From positions 1 to 61,241 of the forward strand of contig JAISAB010000006.1 of NCBI GenBank assembly GCA_031266915.1: a DNA stretch of 61,241 nt, given 5' to 3'. Source of the DNA: Rickettsiales bacterium. GTDB lineage: Bacteria; Pseudomonadota; Alphaproteobacteria; Rs-D84. The notes below the pieces were generated by a model that saw only the letters and a program-made list of their open reading frames with translations, did not search any database and was not told the origin of the DNA. This document shows positions 16,144 to 25,194 of this stretch, piece by piece. Made by a program: the position numbers and the translations under genes. How positions within the stretch are numbered: position 1 is the stretch's first letter; every line of letters starts with the position of its first letter.

Positions 16144-18546
16144 TCAAGATGCCATTTGATACCTGTTGTAAATAGGCAGCATGGCCGCCGGATTATGCGC
16201 CGCCATAAATTTTTCTTGTTTCTTTTTGGCGCGGCCAAACGCGTGGCTTTTTGTCTGACCACTTTCCAAGAAATCCCAATGCGCCATCAAGTCCCTGTAC
16301 TGGTCGCGGTGCTTTTCATCCCAGGTCAACAGCTCCGCGTCGCGTTTGGTTATTTGCGCGTTCAGGGATGCAACCTGATCGGTCGCATCATGCCAATTGC
16401 TCAGCTTAATATCCATGGAATTTATGCTGCCCATGCCGCTATACGCTGTTTTCTTGGTGTCGCGGGTTGTCGCCAAGGTCGTGCGATTGCCAGTCGCGGT
16501 TGCAACAGCAGTGTTTTTTGCACCACTTGTCGAGATTTTGTCAGCACGCGTCTGCGTAGCGATTTGAAGCTGTTGCGTCTTTTCTTGAATCTGGGTGCTG
16601 ATGTTTACGGCAAGGGCGCTGGCGGCTGGCGCAGGCATTCCAGCATAGGTCGCCGGGTCGTTCAATGTTGCATTTAACGTCGCAATGTCACCAGTCAGCG
16701 TTGTAATTTGTCCGTCCAGGGCGGTTATTTCCGCATTTAATGCGCCTATCTCAGTGTTACCATCGTTAATGGCCGTTTCGTTGTCGTCATAGGCCTTGGC
16801 CGCGGCGTCGTATTCTTGTCTTCGGGTTTCATGTGCGCCGATGTTTCCGGCATTAATGCCGTGCATGGTATTCAGATTATCCAGCGTCGTTTGATTCGCG
16901 TCGCGGTTCGTGGTGTCTTGGTCGCGCAAGTTTGTTATGCGCGTTTTTTGCGCCGTGTCATTTATCTTCCAATCATTCCGCGCGCCGGTCATGCGGTCGC
17001 CTGGTTTTCCGTTGAATTTGCTGCGCGACCGCTGGATGCCGTTGACCCCAATCGTGATTCCGTATCCGACGCCCAGAAACGCGGTCTTGATGCCTTTGTC
17101 CAGCGCGGTCGTCACGAATTTCAGGCCCGCGGTTTTATTCCAAGTCAAACCTGGGTCGGAAAACACGGTGAACTTTTCTTTGCGCAATGCGTCCATAATT
17201 TTGCTGGTGGTGTATCCGTATTTGATGACGGACAGGACCTCCATCGCGACCTTAGCCTCTTCGACTTTGCCGTTTTTGACGGCGTGCAGTATCATTTCGG
17301 ACACCAGGGCGCGCAGTTGCCGCCCGTTCTGCAGCGCGCCGGCAAAGGCCTTAGGCATGGCCGTCTTCAGGTCGTTCATAATGCTGGCGAAGTATTCGAA
17401 TTTCTTGCGTGCAACCGGCGGCAGGTTTTTCTTGATATTTTCCGCTTCGCTCAGAACCTTGGCCAGCCCTTCGGTCGGCTTTATCTTCGCCTTGTCCAGC
17501 GCCTTGATAATCAGCTGGGCGTCCGGCGACACGTACATTCGGTCGCCGCGCAGAGACGTGTATTTCTTCAGGCAATCTTCATACGTTTCGCCCGCGAATT
17601 TCGATATTTGTTGCGCCAGGTTCAATTCGTCGTCGCGCTTTGGCGTCAGATAGTTGTCGCTTTCCTTGTTATTATAGCTGATTTTGTCGCGCGCGGTCTT
17701 CAGCGGGCCGGAAATCTTGTCCTTGTCATATTTCGCGAATTCTTCCAAGGCCTTGTCATTCTTGTACAAGTCCCCCAGGATTTCGCCGTAATCGCGCTTG
17801 AATTGCGCCAGCTTGTGCGGATTGATGTTGCTGTCTTCAAATCCGCTGGCGATGTTAGAAAATTCTTTTTGACCGAATCTATCCTTTACATCTTCGTCGT
17901 GTATGGAATAGTACTCGATATATTGCGCGACATTTTTTAAAGTTTCTTGGGCTTTTCCGTCAAAGTTGTATTTTTTGTCTTTTAAGCTTTTCAGCAAATC
18001 GGCATATGAAAAATCGGAACTGGTCAATCCCCATTCTTTAAATTTGAATACCAATAGGTCCTGGTTTGATTCCAGCAGGGTTATCAATCCCGTTATTTCT
18101 GTTTCGGCGGCGGCGCTGGCGACGCTGTAATCGAACATCTTGCCGGTGCCGAAATGTTCGGCCAGGAATTTTTGCGCCTTGTCGTTGTCAGCGAACGATT
18201 TCTTGTTCGCGGCCATCCCGCGCAGGCCAGCCTGGGCCGCCATAAACATGCTTTTCCAATTGTCGTCGGTCAGCTGGGCATGACCGCCCGCAAGATTTGG
18301 GTCGGGCAGGTCGTTGTTCAGCATGGTGTTCGCCCATGCGTCCCGGTCGGTGGGAATCAGCGGCGGGATTTTGGGCGCGCCGGTCAGTTTGTCTTCGGGT
18401 TTTCCATTGACCCAGGTCAGCATTTCCCGGGTCAGTTGGCCGGTTTTTTCAGCCTCGACAAATGCGGCGCGAGCCTCCACCGGCATGGCGTTTACATGCA
18501 TTTGCATATAGTATTGAGTCAGAAAATTCTTTACATCCAGTGCCAA
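16144..18546 (-). CDS. large helical protein of unknown function, paralogue of its divergent neighbour
   Basis: This is an 800-residue protein starting with TTG 18546 (TTG GCA, with GGTGGT eleven bases upstream). Mostly soluble, highly charged helices. About residues 350-515 (KPTEGLAKVLSEAENIKK, AFAGALQNGRQLRAL, EEAKVAMEVLSVIKY) are similar to the neighbour at 18640 (SPTKGLAGILEKRADIEK, AFNGGLKNGKQCEAI, EKAKVALETLAVMRY). A hydrophobic stretch (IKTAFLGVGYGITIGV) follows, then coiled coil at about 560-720 rich in A, T, N and Q. No signal peptide. Possibly an effector- or scaffold-like protein; function unknown. Confidence 0.7.
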   Translation of the reverse strand: MALDVKNFLTQYYMQMHVNAMPVEARAAFVEAEKTGQLTREMLTWVNGKPEDKLTGAPKIPPLIPTDRDAWANTMLNNDLPDPNLAGGHAQLTDDNWKSMFMAAQAGLRGMAANKKSFADNDKAQKFLAEHFGTGKMFDYSVASAAAETEITGLITLLESNQDLLVFKFKEWGLTSSDFSYADLLKSLKDKKYNFDGKAQETLKNVAQYIEYYSIHDEDVKDRFGQKEFSNIASGFEDSNINPHKLAQFKRDYGEILGDLYKNDKALEEFAKYDKDKISGPLKTARDKISYNNKESDNYLTPKRDDELNLAQQISKFAGETYEDCLKKYTSLRGDRMYVSPDAQLIIKALDKAKIKPTEGLAKVLSEAENIKKNLPPVARKKFEYFASIMNDLKTAMPKAFAGALQNGRQLRALVSEMILHAVKNGKVEEAKVAMEVLSVIKYGYTTSKIMDALRKEKFTVFSDPGLTWNKTAGLKFVTTALDKGIKTAFLGVGYGITIGVNGIQRSRSKFNGKPGDRMTGARNDWKINDTAQKTRITNLRDQDTTNRDANQTTLDNLNTMHGINAGNIGAHETRRQEYDAAAKAYDDNETAINDGNTEIGALNAEITALDGQITTLTGDIATLNATLNDPATYAGMPAPAASALAVNISTQIQEKTQQLQIATQTRADKISTSGAKNTAVATATGNRTTLATTRDTKKTAYSGMGSINSMDIKLSNWHDATDQVASLNAQITKRDAELLTWDEKHRDQYRDLMAHWDFLESGQTKSHAFGRAKKKQEKFMAAHNPAAMLPIYNRYQMAS

Positions 18547-18645
18547 TCTAAACCACCGTTTTTATTGTACAATGTATTATACCTTTTTTTGCCCAGAAAA
18601 TCAAGCCTGGACCACCGCTAATCCAAACGGTGGTTTAGATTGGCA
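18541..18645. repeat. mirrored gene-start duplication (21-bp inverted repeat)
   Basis: Positions 18541-18561 and 18625-18645 are perfect inverted repeats of 21 bp. Each contains the ribosome site GGTGGT and the TTG GCA start of one of the two divergent genes. On the plus strand, ACCACCG (18611-18617) can also pair with CGGTGGT (18628-18634) and hide that ribosome site. Confidence 0.85.
18576..18604 (-). promoter_or_regulatory. promoter for the 16144-18546 gene
   Basis: Minus strand: TTGATT (18599-18604), 17-base spacer, TATAAT (18576-18581), within the inverted repeat loop. No equally good plus-strand promoter is seen. Confidence 0.65.
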
Positions 18646-21333
18646 GACCCAAAGTCGTTGAAAGAGTATCTAAAAGATTGGTTCAAGGTGTACCATTTGC
18701 ACATGGCGCCGGAACCGATTCGCAAACAGCTGGAGAAGATTCACGGCGATGATTTTGACGTCGTAAACGAAGAAACCCAGGAATCTTTCCGCGCAATGAT
18801 AGAGGCGACCACCCCCACGGCGCCATTCCCCTACGACAAAGACATCGCGATTCACGCAGGCAATATCGACCGAATTCGCGGGATTTCAGGCCTGAGCGCC
18901 GAAGACTTTGACAAAGCATACCAACTGGGCGATACCTACAAATTCACGGTCAGCGATGCAAATTCGCGCGATACGTATCTGCGTGTTTTTTCGCCGAAAT
19001 TGGGCGAGAAAATCTATTACAACGATTTGACGTCCGGCGGGCAAAAATTATACTTCAACAAAATATCAGGCAATCTGGACGACCGGCCTTTGCCGAAAAT
19101 ATATGAAATGAGCGAAGCCGAACAAAGGCGTTTCTATCGTATTGTTCGCACCACTTTGCGCAATATCAATGACAACAAGCCAGAATATACCGACCCCGCG
19201 TCGCCGCCGCGGGTCGCGACGTTTCTGGGCAAAGGCAAAGCGTTTACGGAATTCAAGCTGACCGGTATCGCAGGCGAAATGGCGGATGAAAAGCTAAAAG
19301 AATTCGCAACGGCGATAACTGGCGGGGAATTTACGCCAAAAGGTAAAAACCCAGTCCAATACAAGGCCGATGAAATACTTGCGCAGAAGTTGGAAGATTC
19401 ACTGGGGCCGCGTCTGGGCGCTGATTATTCGGTATCGGAATTTATGGAGGATTTGAAAAAATCGCCAATTCGTCAAAAGGCGCTGAACTTTGTTCAGCCC
19501 TTGATGACCATACTGGGCGGTTGGATTAACAGCTATGCGTCGGAACTAAGCCAGGAATCCAAAACCAAATTAAGCGGCATATTCGGCGATTCCGAGAATA
19601 TGGAAAAAATTACCCGCGCGGCCAGTCAAGAGGGCGAACTGATAGACGAGCAATTATTCCAACAATTTCTGGATCCGCGCGTTCACGACAACCTGTTAAA
19701 AGCGTTGTACGACCCGTCGAAACCCGACAGAAAATCAGGGTTTGCCAGCGAGTTTGAAAAGCATGGCGGCGGGCCGGCGATAATAAATCCGATGCAAATC
19801 GCGATTGATCGCTTCAAATACGACCACTTGACGGGTACGTATAAGAAAAAAGATGTCCGCACGTTTTCGCAAAAAATAAAAAAGGGCTGGGAAGACTGGA
19901 CCGAAGAACATGTTATAAAGCTTTGGAAGCGAAATCTGCGCCACAATTATGTCGAACCGCTGGCCAAGCCTGTGGTCGACGCGTTGTGCAAGGCCGAAGT
20001 GTCGCCGACCAAGGGTCTGGCAGGAATCTTGGAAAAACGCGCGGATATTGAGAAAAAGCTGGAAGGCGGCGCGTCGCCTGGCGCGTTGGACGGATTCAAA
20101 TTCCTGTGCGACACGCTGCAGAAAATCGCTGGTGCGGACGATATGAAAAACGCGTTCAACGGCGGGCTGAAGAATGGCAAGCAATGCGAGGCAATCGCCA
20201 AGGAAATCATAAAGGCTGCGCTGGCCAATGTTCCCGTCACGAACACAGTGCTTGAAAAGGCAAAGGTTGCGCTGGAAACGCTGGCGGTTATGCGCTATGA
20301 CACGTTCAGCAGCGCGCGCGGCGCCGAGATTCAAAAATCCTTGCTGTCCGCCGATTTCCTGAAAGGCACAAAAGTTATGGAATCGCCCGGCGCCAAGATT
20401 GTTTTCGGCGCGGCCCAGAAACTGTTCAATTACGGCTTGACGGGCGCGTTCTGGATGACGACCGCAATCCGTAATACAATTCAGCAAGCGCGTGGAAAAA
20501 TGGATGAATCCGAGATTGCGGAACTTGTCGGCGCCATGGATAAAATCCAGGAAAACGCCGATGAAAATATGACCGTCGAAAGCGCGGCCGCGGATTTGGA
20601 AACCGCAAAACGGGCGCTGGCGGAATTCGAACAAAAATTGGGTTATTCGCCGGGTGGATTCAAGACAAAACTGGACCAGCAGGAAAAAATCAAAACAGAA
20701 AGCCGTGAACAATTGGACGAAGATGCTCAATTCGATGAATATCGCGACCAACAAAAAATTGTCGATGACTTTAACAAGGGAAAAATACAGTATGACGCTT
20801 TGCCGGACAAAGTGGTACAGTATGCCAACCATTACGTCCAGCAAAAGGTCGGCGCAATCGCCATGAACAATCTGCCCAACGAAGATGTGATAAAGCGTTA
20901 CGGGCCGATTCTGGTTGAAATATTGAAATATGCGTTAAGCCCGGCACAACATACTTCTGTAAAGGGCCAGTTTAATGTTGCGGACAAATGGCTGACTGAT
21001 GATGCGGGGCCCCATCTTAAAGAATATTATCGCCTGCAGGCCGGCGTAAATATCGCGACCGACGGATATGACTATCAAATGTTAAAGCGCAAGCAGCGTC
21101 TGGAAAGAAAGACAGAACATAACGATGCCTTTGACCCGCATAACGAAGTGCAGGCCGCCAGAACGCTTATGCATTTTTGGAACGCCTGTAATGGCTACGA
21201 TTTCGGGTTGAATATAAACGATTACAATTTCTTTAAGAAGTACGAGCATCAGTCGCAAAAAACACAATTCAATGTTATGCTGAATGCGCGTTTGGGCAAG
21301 TTCGACCCGAATTCTTATTCGAATGCCGCATAA
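18640..21333 (+). CDS. very large helical protein of unknown function, divergent paralogue
   Basis: This is an 897-residue protein starting with TTG 18640, again TTG GCA behind GGTGGT. Mainly charged alpha-helix. The region at about residues 440-620 matches the divergent neighbour, including the hydrophobic LFNYGLTGAFWMTTAI patch. A coiled coil follows (about 640-720), then a C-terminal segment rich in aromatic and charged residues. No signal peptide or known catalytic motif. The two genes appear to be products of an inverted duplication that later diverged strongly. Confidence 0.7.
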   Translation: MADPKSLKEYLKDWFKVYHLHMAPEPIRKQLEKIHGDDFDVVNEETQESFRAMIEATTPTAPFPYDKDIAIHAGNIDRIRGISGLSAEDFDKAYQLGDTYKFTVSDANSRDTYLRVFSPKLGEKIYYNDLTSGGQKLYFNKISGNLDDRPLPKIYEMSEAEQRRFYRIVRTTLRNINDNKPEYTDPASPPRVATFLGKGKAFTEFKLTGIAGEMADEKLKEFATAITGGEFTPKGKNPVQYKADEILAQKLEDSLGPRLGADYSVSEFMEDLKKSPIRQKALNFVQPLMTILGGWINSYASELSQESKTKLSGIFGDSENMEKITRAASQEGELIDEQLFQQFLDPRVHDNLLKALYDPSKPDRKSGFASEFEKHGGGPAIINPMQIAIDRFKYDHLTGTYKKKDVRTFSQKIKKGWEDWTEEHVIKLWKRNLRHNYVEPLAKPVVDALCKAEVSPTKGLAGILEKRADIEKKLEGGASPGALDGFKFLCDTLQKIAGADDMKNAFNGGLKNGKQCEAIAKEIIKAALANVPVTNTVLEKAKVALETLAVMRYDTFSSARGAEIQKSLLSADFLKGTKVMESPGAKIVFGAAQKLFNYGLTGAFWMTTAIRNTIQQARGKMDESEIAELVGAMDKIQENADENMTVESAAADLETAKRALAEFEQKLGYSPGGFKTKLDQQEKIKTESREQLDEDAQFDEYRDQQKIVDDFNKGKIQYDALPDKVVQYANHYVQQKVGAIAMNNLPNEDVIKRYGPILVEILKYALSPAQHTSVKGQFNVADKWLTDDAGPHLKEYYRLQAGVNIATDGYDYQMLKRKQRLERKTEHNDAFDPHNEVQAARTLMHFWNACNGYDFGLNINDYNFFKKYEHQSQKTQFNVMLNARLGKFDPNSYSNAA

Positions 21334-21458
21334 AAATGTTGGCTCAACCGACAGGAATATATCAGGACTGGAAAGACAATGACATATGCTCGCGGCGCGG
21401 GGGAATATAGGATAACAATCGCCTTTTATCTTTCCGCGGCTTTGTCGATAATGCGCGC

Positions 21459-22130
21459 ATGAGACTGTCCGAAATCTTGCTGCGCGCCGTGCCCTATGTG
21501 TTGTCCTTTGCGGGCGGAATCGTCATATTCCTGATATCGGTCCACGTCACAAAAGACGAAAATTGGATAGGGCTGCTCAGCAATGTGGCGGCGTCTCTGC
21601 TGGCCATACCGCTGATATTCTTCTTCTATGATTATTCGAATTACCGTGTCTCGGGCAAAGTCAGTAAAACTCTGGCCGACAGCATGACTTTCGATATAAA
21701 CTCGCTAATGTTAAAGCTGCTGCTGTCGCTGCGTCAGGCGATGGGCATAAAAGAGAAATTCACATGGAAATCCGTTTGGAAAATGCTGAATCTCAAAGCG
21801 CAATCGATTCGCTTGCGAATCACTGCCCAGAATCTAGACGATATGCGAAATTACAGGAACGAACTGGACGAATTGGTCCATCGGGCAGTCAAAATATCCG
21901 TTCTGGACCCTCAGCAGATTCAGACTATCGAGGCCCTGGTGAAAGAGTTGTCGCACCTGATAAACGAACGTGATATCGGCGAGGTGCGCGGGCGCGCGCC
22001 CAGGCGCATGGAAAATATTTTGTCTTTAATCGACGACTGGTTTGACTCTTGCGAGCGCGAGGCGTTGCGGTCTCATCGGCAATTCCGGCTGGCCATGGAG
22101 CAGGATACGTCTGCGGCGGACATGAAATAA
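21459..22130 (+). CDS. two-TM membrane protein with helical cytoplasmic tail
   Basis: This is a 223-residue protein. Hydrophobic segments lie at about residues 10-28 and 36-57 (LLSNVAASLLAIPLIFFFYD), followed by a charged helical domain ending in SCEREALRSHRQ. ATG 21459 has no convincing ribosome site. No family recognised. It stands alone between the large divergent pair and tRNA-Lys. Confidence 0.6.
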   Translation: MRLSEILLRAVPYVLSFAGGIVIFLISVHVTKDENWIGLLSNVAASLLAIPLIFFFYDYSNYRVSGKVSKTLADSMTFDINSLMLKLLLSLRQAMGIKEKFTWKSVWKMLNLKAQSIRLRITAQNLDDMRNYRNELDELVHRAVKISVLDPQQIQTIEALVKELSHLINERDIGEVRGRAPRRMENILSLIDDWFDSCEREALRSHRQFRLAMEQDTSAADMK

Positions 22131-22234
22131 TTTGAAAACTGGATTATTTTTGCTTGCATTTTGGTTTCTGTTATGTCAAAATTCGCCCCGAATCTTGGGA
22201 AAAAGAACAGTGTTTTTATTCCCGGTTCCGTTTC

Positions 22235-22310
22235 GGAGACGTAGCTCAGTTGGTAGAGCAAATGACTTTTAATCATTGGGTCCAGGGTTCGAATCCCTGC
22301 GTCTCCACCA
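22235..22310 (+). tRNA. tRNA-Lys (TTT)
   Basis: 76 nt, all arms present, anticodon loop CTTTTAA, T-loop GGTTCGAATCC, CCA encoded. An AT-rich accessory stretch begins right after it. Confidence 0.95.
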
Positions 22311-22508
22311 CTTAAAAACCTTGAATTCTGCGGCTTTCCGCAGAATTTTTATTTTCTGACGCGGTCCTGAATTTCGTCAAGAACTTTCATAAGTTTGCAC
22401 AAAATGACATATTTTTGCATAAAGTTGTATTTAATTTAGCACATTTTTTACACAATGCTTGATAGCTTACTATGCACAAACTATATTATATTCAAAAGGA
22501 CATATAGT

Positions 22509-22592
22509 ATGAAAGAAATTTGGAAACCGATCCAAGGATATGAAGGGGATTATGAGATTAGTAATTTTGGCGATATAGAGGATTTAAAATGA
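22509..22592 (+). pseudogene. NUMOD4 fragment of an HNH homing endonuclease
   Basis: A 27-residue reading frame, MKEIWKPIQGYEGDYEISNF and a few more, then stop. W-K-x-I-x-GYEG-x-YE-[IV]-SN is the NUMOD4 signature found at the start of phage and intron HNH endonucleases. Everything downstream of the motif is lost, so it is a remnant. Confidence 0.6.
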
Positions 22593-22771
22593 ATAAAAAG
22601 TACCTTGAAAATAAATCCGTTGGCGAACTAATGGAAACTGTGTGAAAAATGTTTGAGCCCAAAGGCAATGACCGCTTTTTCTGGACTGCGCCAGATTTAG
22701 AATCATGGTATATTGAAACTAACAAACTCAATGACAAAGAATGGCTTGTTAAGAATCAGCTTGGCGGGTAA
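22589..22771 (+). pseudogene. broken small ORF with in-frame TGA
   Basis: ATG 22589 overlaps the previous stop. The frame reads MNKKYLENKSVGELMETV, TGA (22643-22645), then KMFEPKGNDRFFWTAPDLES to a TAA at 22769-22771. The continuous charged and aromatic content across the TGA suggests a single original protein interrupted by a nonsense codon. Family unknown. From 22772 to 22955 I see nothing. Confidence 0.4.
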
Positions 22772-22955
22772 CTTTTTCCGCCAGTGCAGTATTCGTTAGA
22801 ATCCGTCACCATATTTAACTTTGGTCAAAAAATATTTTCTAAATAAAATCTTAAATTTTGTATTTATAATTTATATCGGACTGCAGGATGAGAGTAAATA
22901 AATGATTATAAAAATGTCAGATATATAAATTTGTTATGGCTTTCTTATAGAATTT

Positions 22956-24461
22956 TTAAATTCGAATCTTTTCTTCAAAGAAATCCGGCAAGTCGTTCTC
23001 ATACAGAATTACATCGCCAGGTTGCGCGTTCTTAGCCAGCCAATTGTCAGCGTCGCGCTTTGTCATGACCGTTACCAATTTTTCAGGGCTGATTTCATTT
23101 GTAAAATCTTTAATCCTGTCAAACGCGACGGCAATCACGACATCCATAAGTGCAGAAGCTCTCTGTCCGATAATTTTATGATATTCGGCGTGCTTTGCGC
23201 CAAGCTCTACTATTCCGGGCGTTATGATAATCGTGCGCCCGCCTGATTCATTCGCCAATATCTTTGTAGTATTCAGCGCGGATAAAAAACCGTCCAGATT
23301 TGAGTTATATCCGTCGTCTATGATTGTAATATCTCCGCGCCGCAATACTTCCGATCTGTGCGATGTTTGCGGCAAAGTGCGCAATGCCAAGATGATGTTG
23401 GATGCAGGCATGCCAATTTTTCTCAGCATCATGAAACTAAGTGCGATATTGTACGCCTGGACTGTGCTGTACACAGGCGCGAAAATTTTATGCCCGTCAA
23501 AATTAAAATGTAATCCGTCAGATTTTATTTCAATATCGGAAATCGTATCGCTATAAAAAACGTCCGCATTGTCCGCCGCATATTCTTTAATATATTTCTG
23601 TGCGACTTGCGCGCTGTTTATAATGGTCTTGCCGGACGCTTTTAATAACTTCGCCTTTTCCGCCGCCAGCTGGTCAAGGCTTTTATAATTCTCTAAATGA
23701 GCGCCGCCGATCGCCGTCAGTATTCCATATTGCGGCTTTATCAGTTCGCATAATTTGCCAAGGCTTCCGTTCGGTCGGTCTGTCCCCATTTCCACTACAA
23801 AATATTTATGCGATGGCAATAATTCTTGGTTTATAACGCGCACGACGCCCATGACGGTATTTATTGACTTTGGTGTGGCGTATGAGCTTTCCATCGCGGA
23901 TAATACGTGCTGGATTATGTTTTTGACGGATGTTTTTCCAAAGCTGCCCGTTATTCCTATTGTTATCGGATTTATTTCGCATAATTTCTTTTGCGCTTTG
24001 CGGATATATCTGAAATCGTGCGCGACAGATTCGATCGGTTTCCAGAATGCATTTGATATCATCAGCAGAAAAGGCAATAAAACAACCAGCATCGGCAATG
24101 TCCATAAATTCGGCATCAGCCAAAACAATATGGCGGCGGCAAGCAAAGATCCGTAAAAAATACGCTGCCAGCGGCGCGTTCTTGCTAATTTTTTCTTGGA
24201 TTGTTTTAATGGATTTTTTTCAATAATCGCGCCGGCCGACAAAATAATGCACGATAAAATCCAAGCGTGACTCCACAATAATCCAACGCCGGCCGTAATC
24301 AATAATGCGGGCGCGACGCGTTTGTCTACCAGCTGCGCTTTGTGAAATATAAACTTCATAAACCGCTTGTTATTGTAATCGTCTTGCTGCTGAAACTTTG
24401 ATATGAACATTAGCCGCCGGTATGCAAAAATAATGAATGCTGCGAATAAGGCGTATATCAT
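22956..24461 (-). CDS. membrane-anchored Mur ligase (MurF-like)
   Basis: This is a 501-residue protein. It has several N-terminal hydrophobic segments (about residues 1-15, 52-75, 105-140), then a Mur ligase core: ATP loop GITGSFGKTSVKN (about 170), TPKSINTVMGV, VVEMGTDRPNG, the GGAHLENYKS region, and a C-terminal domain with IDDGYNSN and TPGIVELG. This fits UDP-MurNAc-tripeptide/D-Ala-D-Ala ligases, in an unusual membrane-anchored form. The start overlaps the upstream hydrolase stop (ATGA). Together with the divergent D-Ala ligase it suggests synthesis of an alternative peptidoglycan stem or a related peptide. AT-rich, so probably acquired. Confidence 0.8.
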   Translation of the reverse strand: MIYALFAAFIIFAYRRLMFISKFQQQDDYNNKRFMKFIFHKAQLVDKRVAPALLITAGVGLLWSHAWILSCIILSAGAIIEKNPLKQSKKKLARTRRWQRIFYGSLLAAAILFWLMPNLWTLPMLVVLLPFLLMISNAFWKPIESVAHDFRYIRKAQKKLCEINPITIGITGSFGKTSVKNIIQHVLSAMESSYATPKSINTVMGVVRVINQELLPSHKYFVVEMGTDRPNGSLGKLCELIKPQYGILTAIGGAHLENYKSLDQLAAEKAKLLKASGKTIINSAQVAQKYIKEYAADNADVFYSDTISDIEIKSDGLHFNFDGHKIFAPVYSTVQAYNIALSFMMLRKIGMPASNIILALRTLPQTSHRSEVLRRGDITIIDDGYNSNLDGFLSALNTTKILANESGGRTIIITPGIVELGAKHAEYHKIIGQRASALMDVVIAVAFDRIKDFTNEISPEKLVTVMTKRDADNWLAKNAQPGDVILYENDLPDFFEEKIRI

Positions 24462-25159
24462 TTTATGAACTCTTTTATCAATGCGGCGACTTGATACTTT
24501 CCGGCAGTTAGTACGGATTTATGATCTTGATTTGGCAATATATGCAACCTGGAATTTTTTATCAACCGGTGCAATTTCCGACCCATCCATGGCGGGGTGT
24601 CGTTATCGTCCGCACCATAAATAATCAGTGTCGGCGTGCATATTTTTCGCGCCGCTCCGCCCGTATCATGCATCAGGCTGGCTCCCATAATTTTTTTCAT
24701 ATTTTGACTGACCTGTGAATAGTCGGGCGAATTATATTTTGAACCGTCCCATTTTATGCCAAGCGCAGTCTTGATTTTTTTAAGATTTCTGAACCAGATT
24801 CGTCGCAACAGTGTCTTGGGCTTTACAAAGCAGGCCGCGTCCAACAATATCACACCTGCGCACCAGTCAGGATTTTTTGCGGCCATTTCAATGGCGGATC
24901 GTCCGCCAAAAGAATGCCCGACCAAATAAACCGGTCGGTTCAGCGACTTTATAAAATCTGCAACATGCTGCACATATTCCGCAAAACCCGCATTGTCCAG
25001 TTCCGCGGATTCCCCGAATCCCGGCAAATCCAATATATACTTGTTATAATCGGGTAGATTTTCTGCAATCGGCGTAAAACTGGCGGCAGAACCACGCCAG
25101 CCGTGCATAAACACGACGGAGATATTTTTAGTGCCTTTTAGAAATTTATAGTTTATCAT
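24458..25159 (-). CDS. alpha/beta hydrolase
   Basis: This is a 233-residue cytosolic hydrolase. HGWRGSAASF forms the oxyanion-hole region, and VGHSFGGRSA carries the nucleophile Ser (about residue 103). YGADDNDTP gives the acidic residue and PNQDHKSVL the catalytic His. The -10 box ends seven bases before ATG 25159, so the mRNA is probably leaderless. It overlaps the Mur ligase start by four bases, so the two form one operon. Substrate unknown; the company of Mur and D-Ala ligases hints at a cell-wall peptide or ester. Confidence 0.85.
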   Translation of the reverse strand: MINYKFLKGTKNISVVFMHGWRGSAASFTPIAENLPDYNKYILDLPGFGESAELDNAGFAEYVQHVADFIKSLNRPVYLVGHSFGGRSAIEMAAKNPDWCAGVILLDAACFVKPKTLLRRIWFRNLKKIKTALGIKWDGSKYNSPDYSQVSQNMKKIMGASLMHDTGGAARKICTPTLIIYGADDNDTPPWMGRKLHRLIKNSRLHILPNQDHKSVLTAGKYQVAALIKEFIK

Positions 25160-25166
25160 GACACTT

Positions 25167-25194
25167 ATTATACATAGGAAAAATCAATGAGCAA
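25167..25194 (-). promoter_or_regulatory. leaderless promoter of the hydrolase/Mur operon
   Basis: Minus strand: TTGCTC (25189-25194), 16-base spacer, TATAAT (25167-25172). The -35 lies inside codons 1-3 of the divergent ligase gene. Confidence 0.55.
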
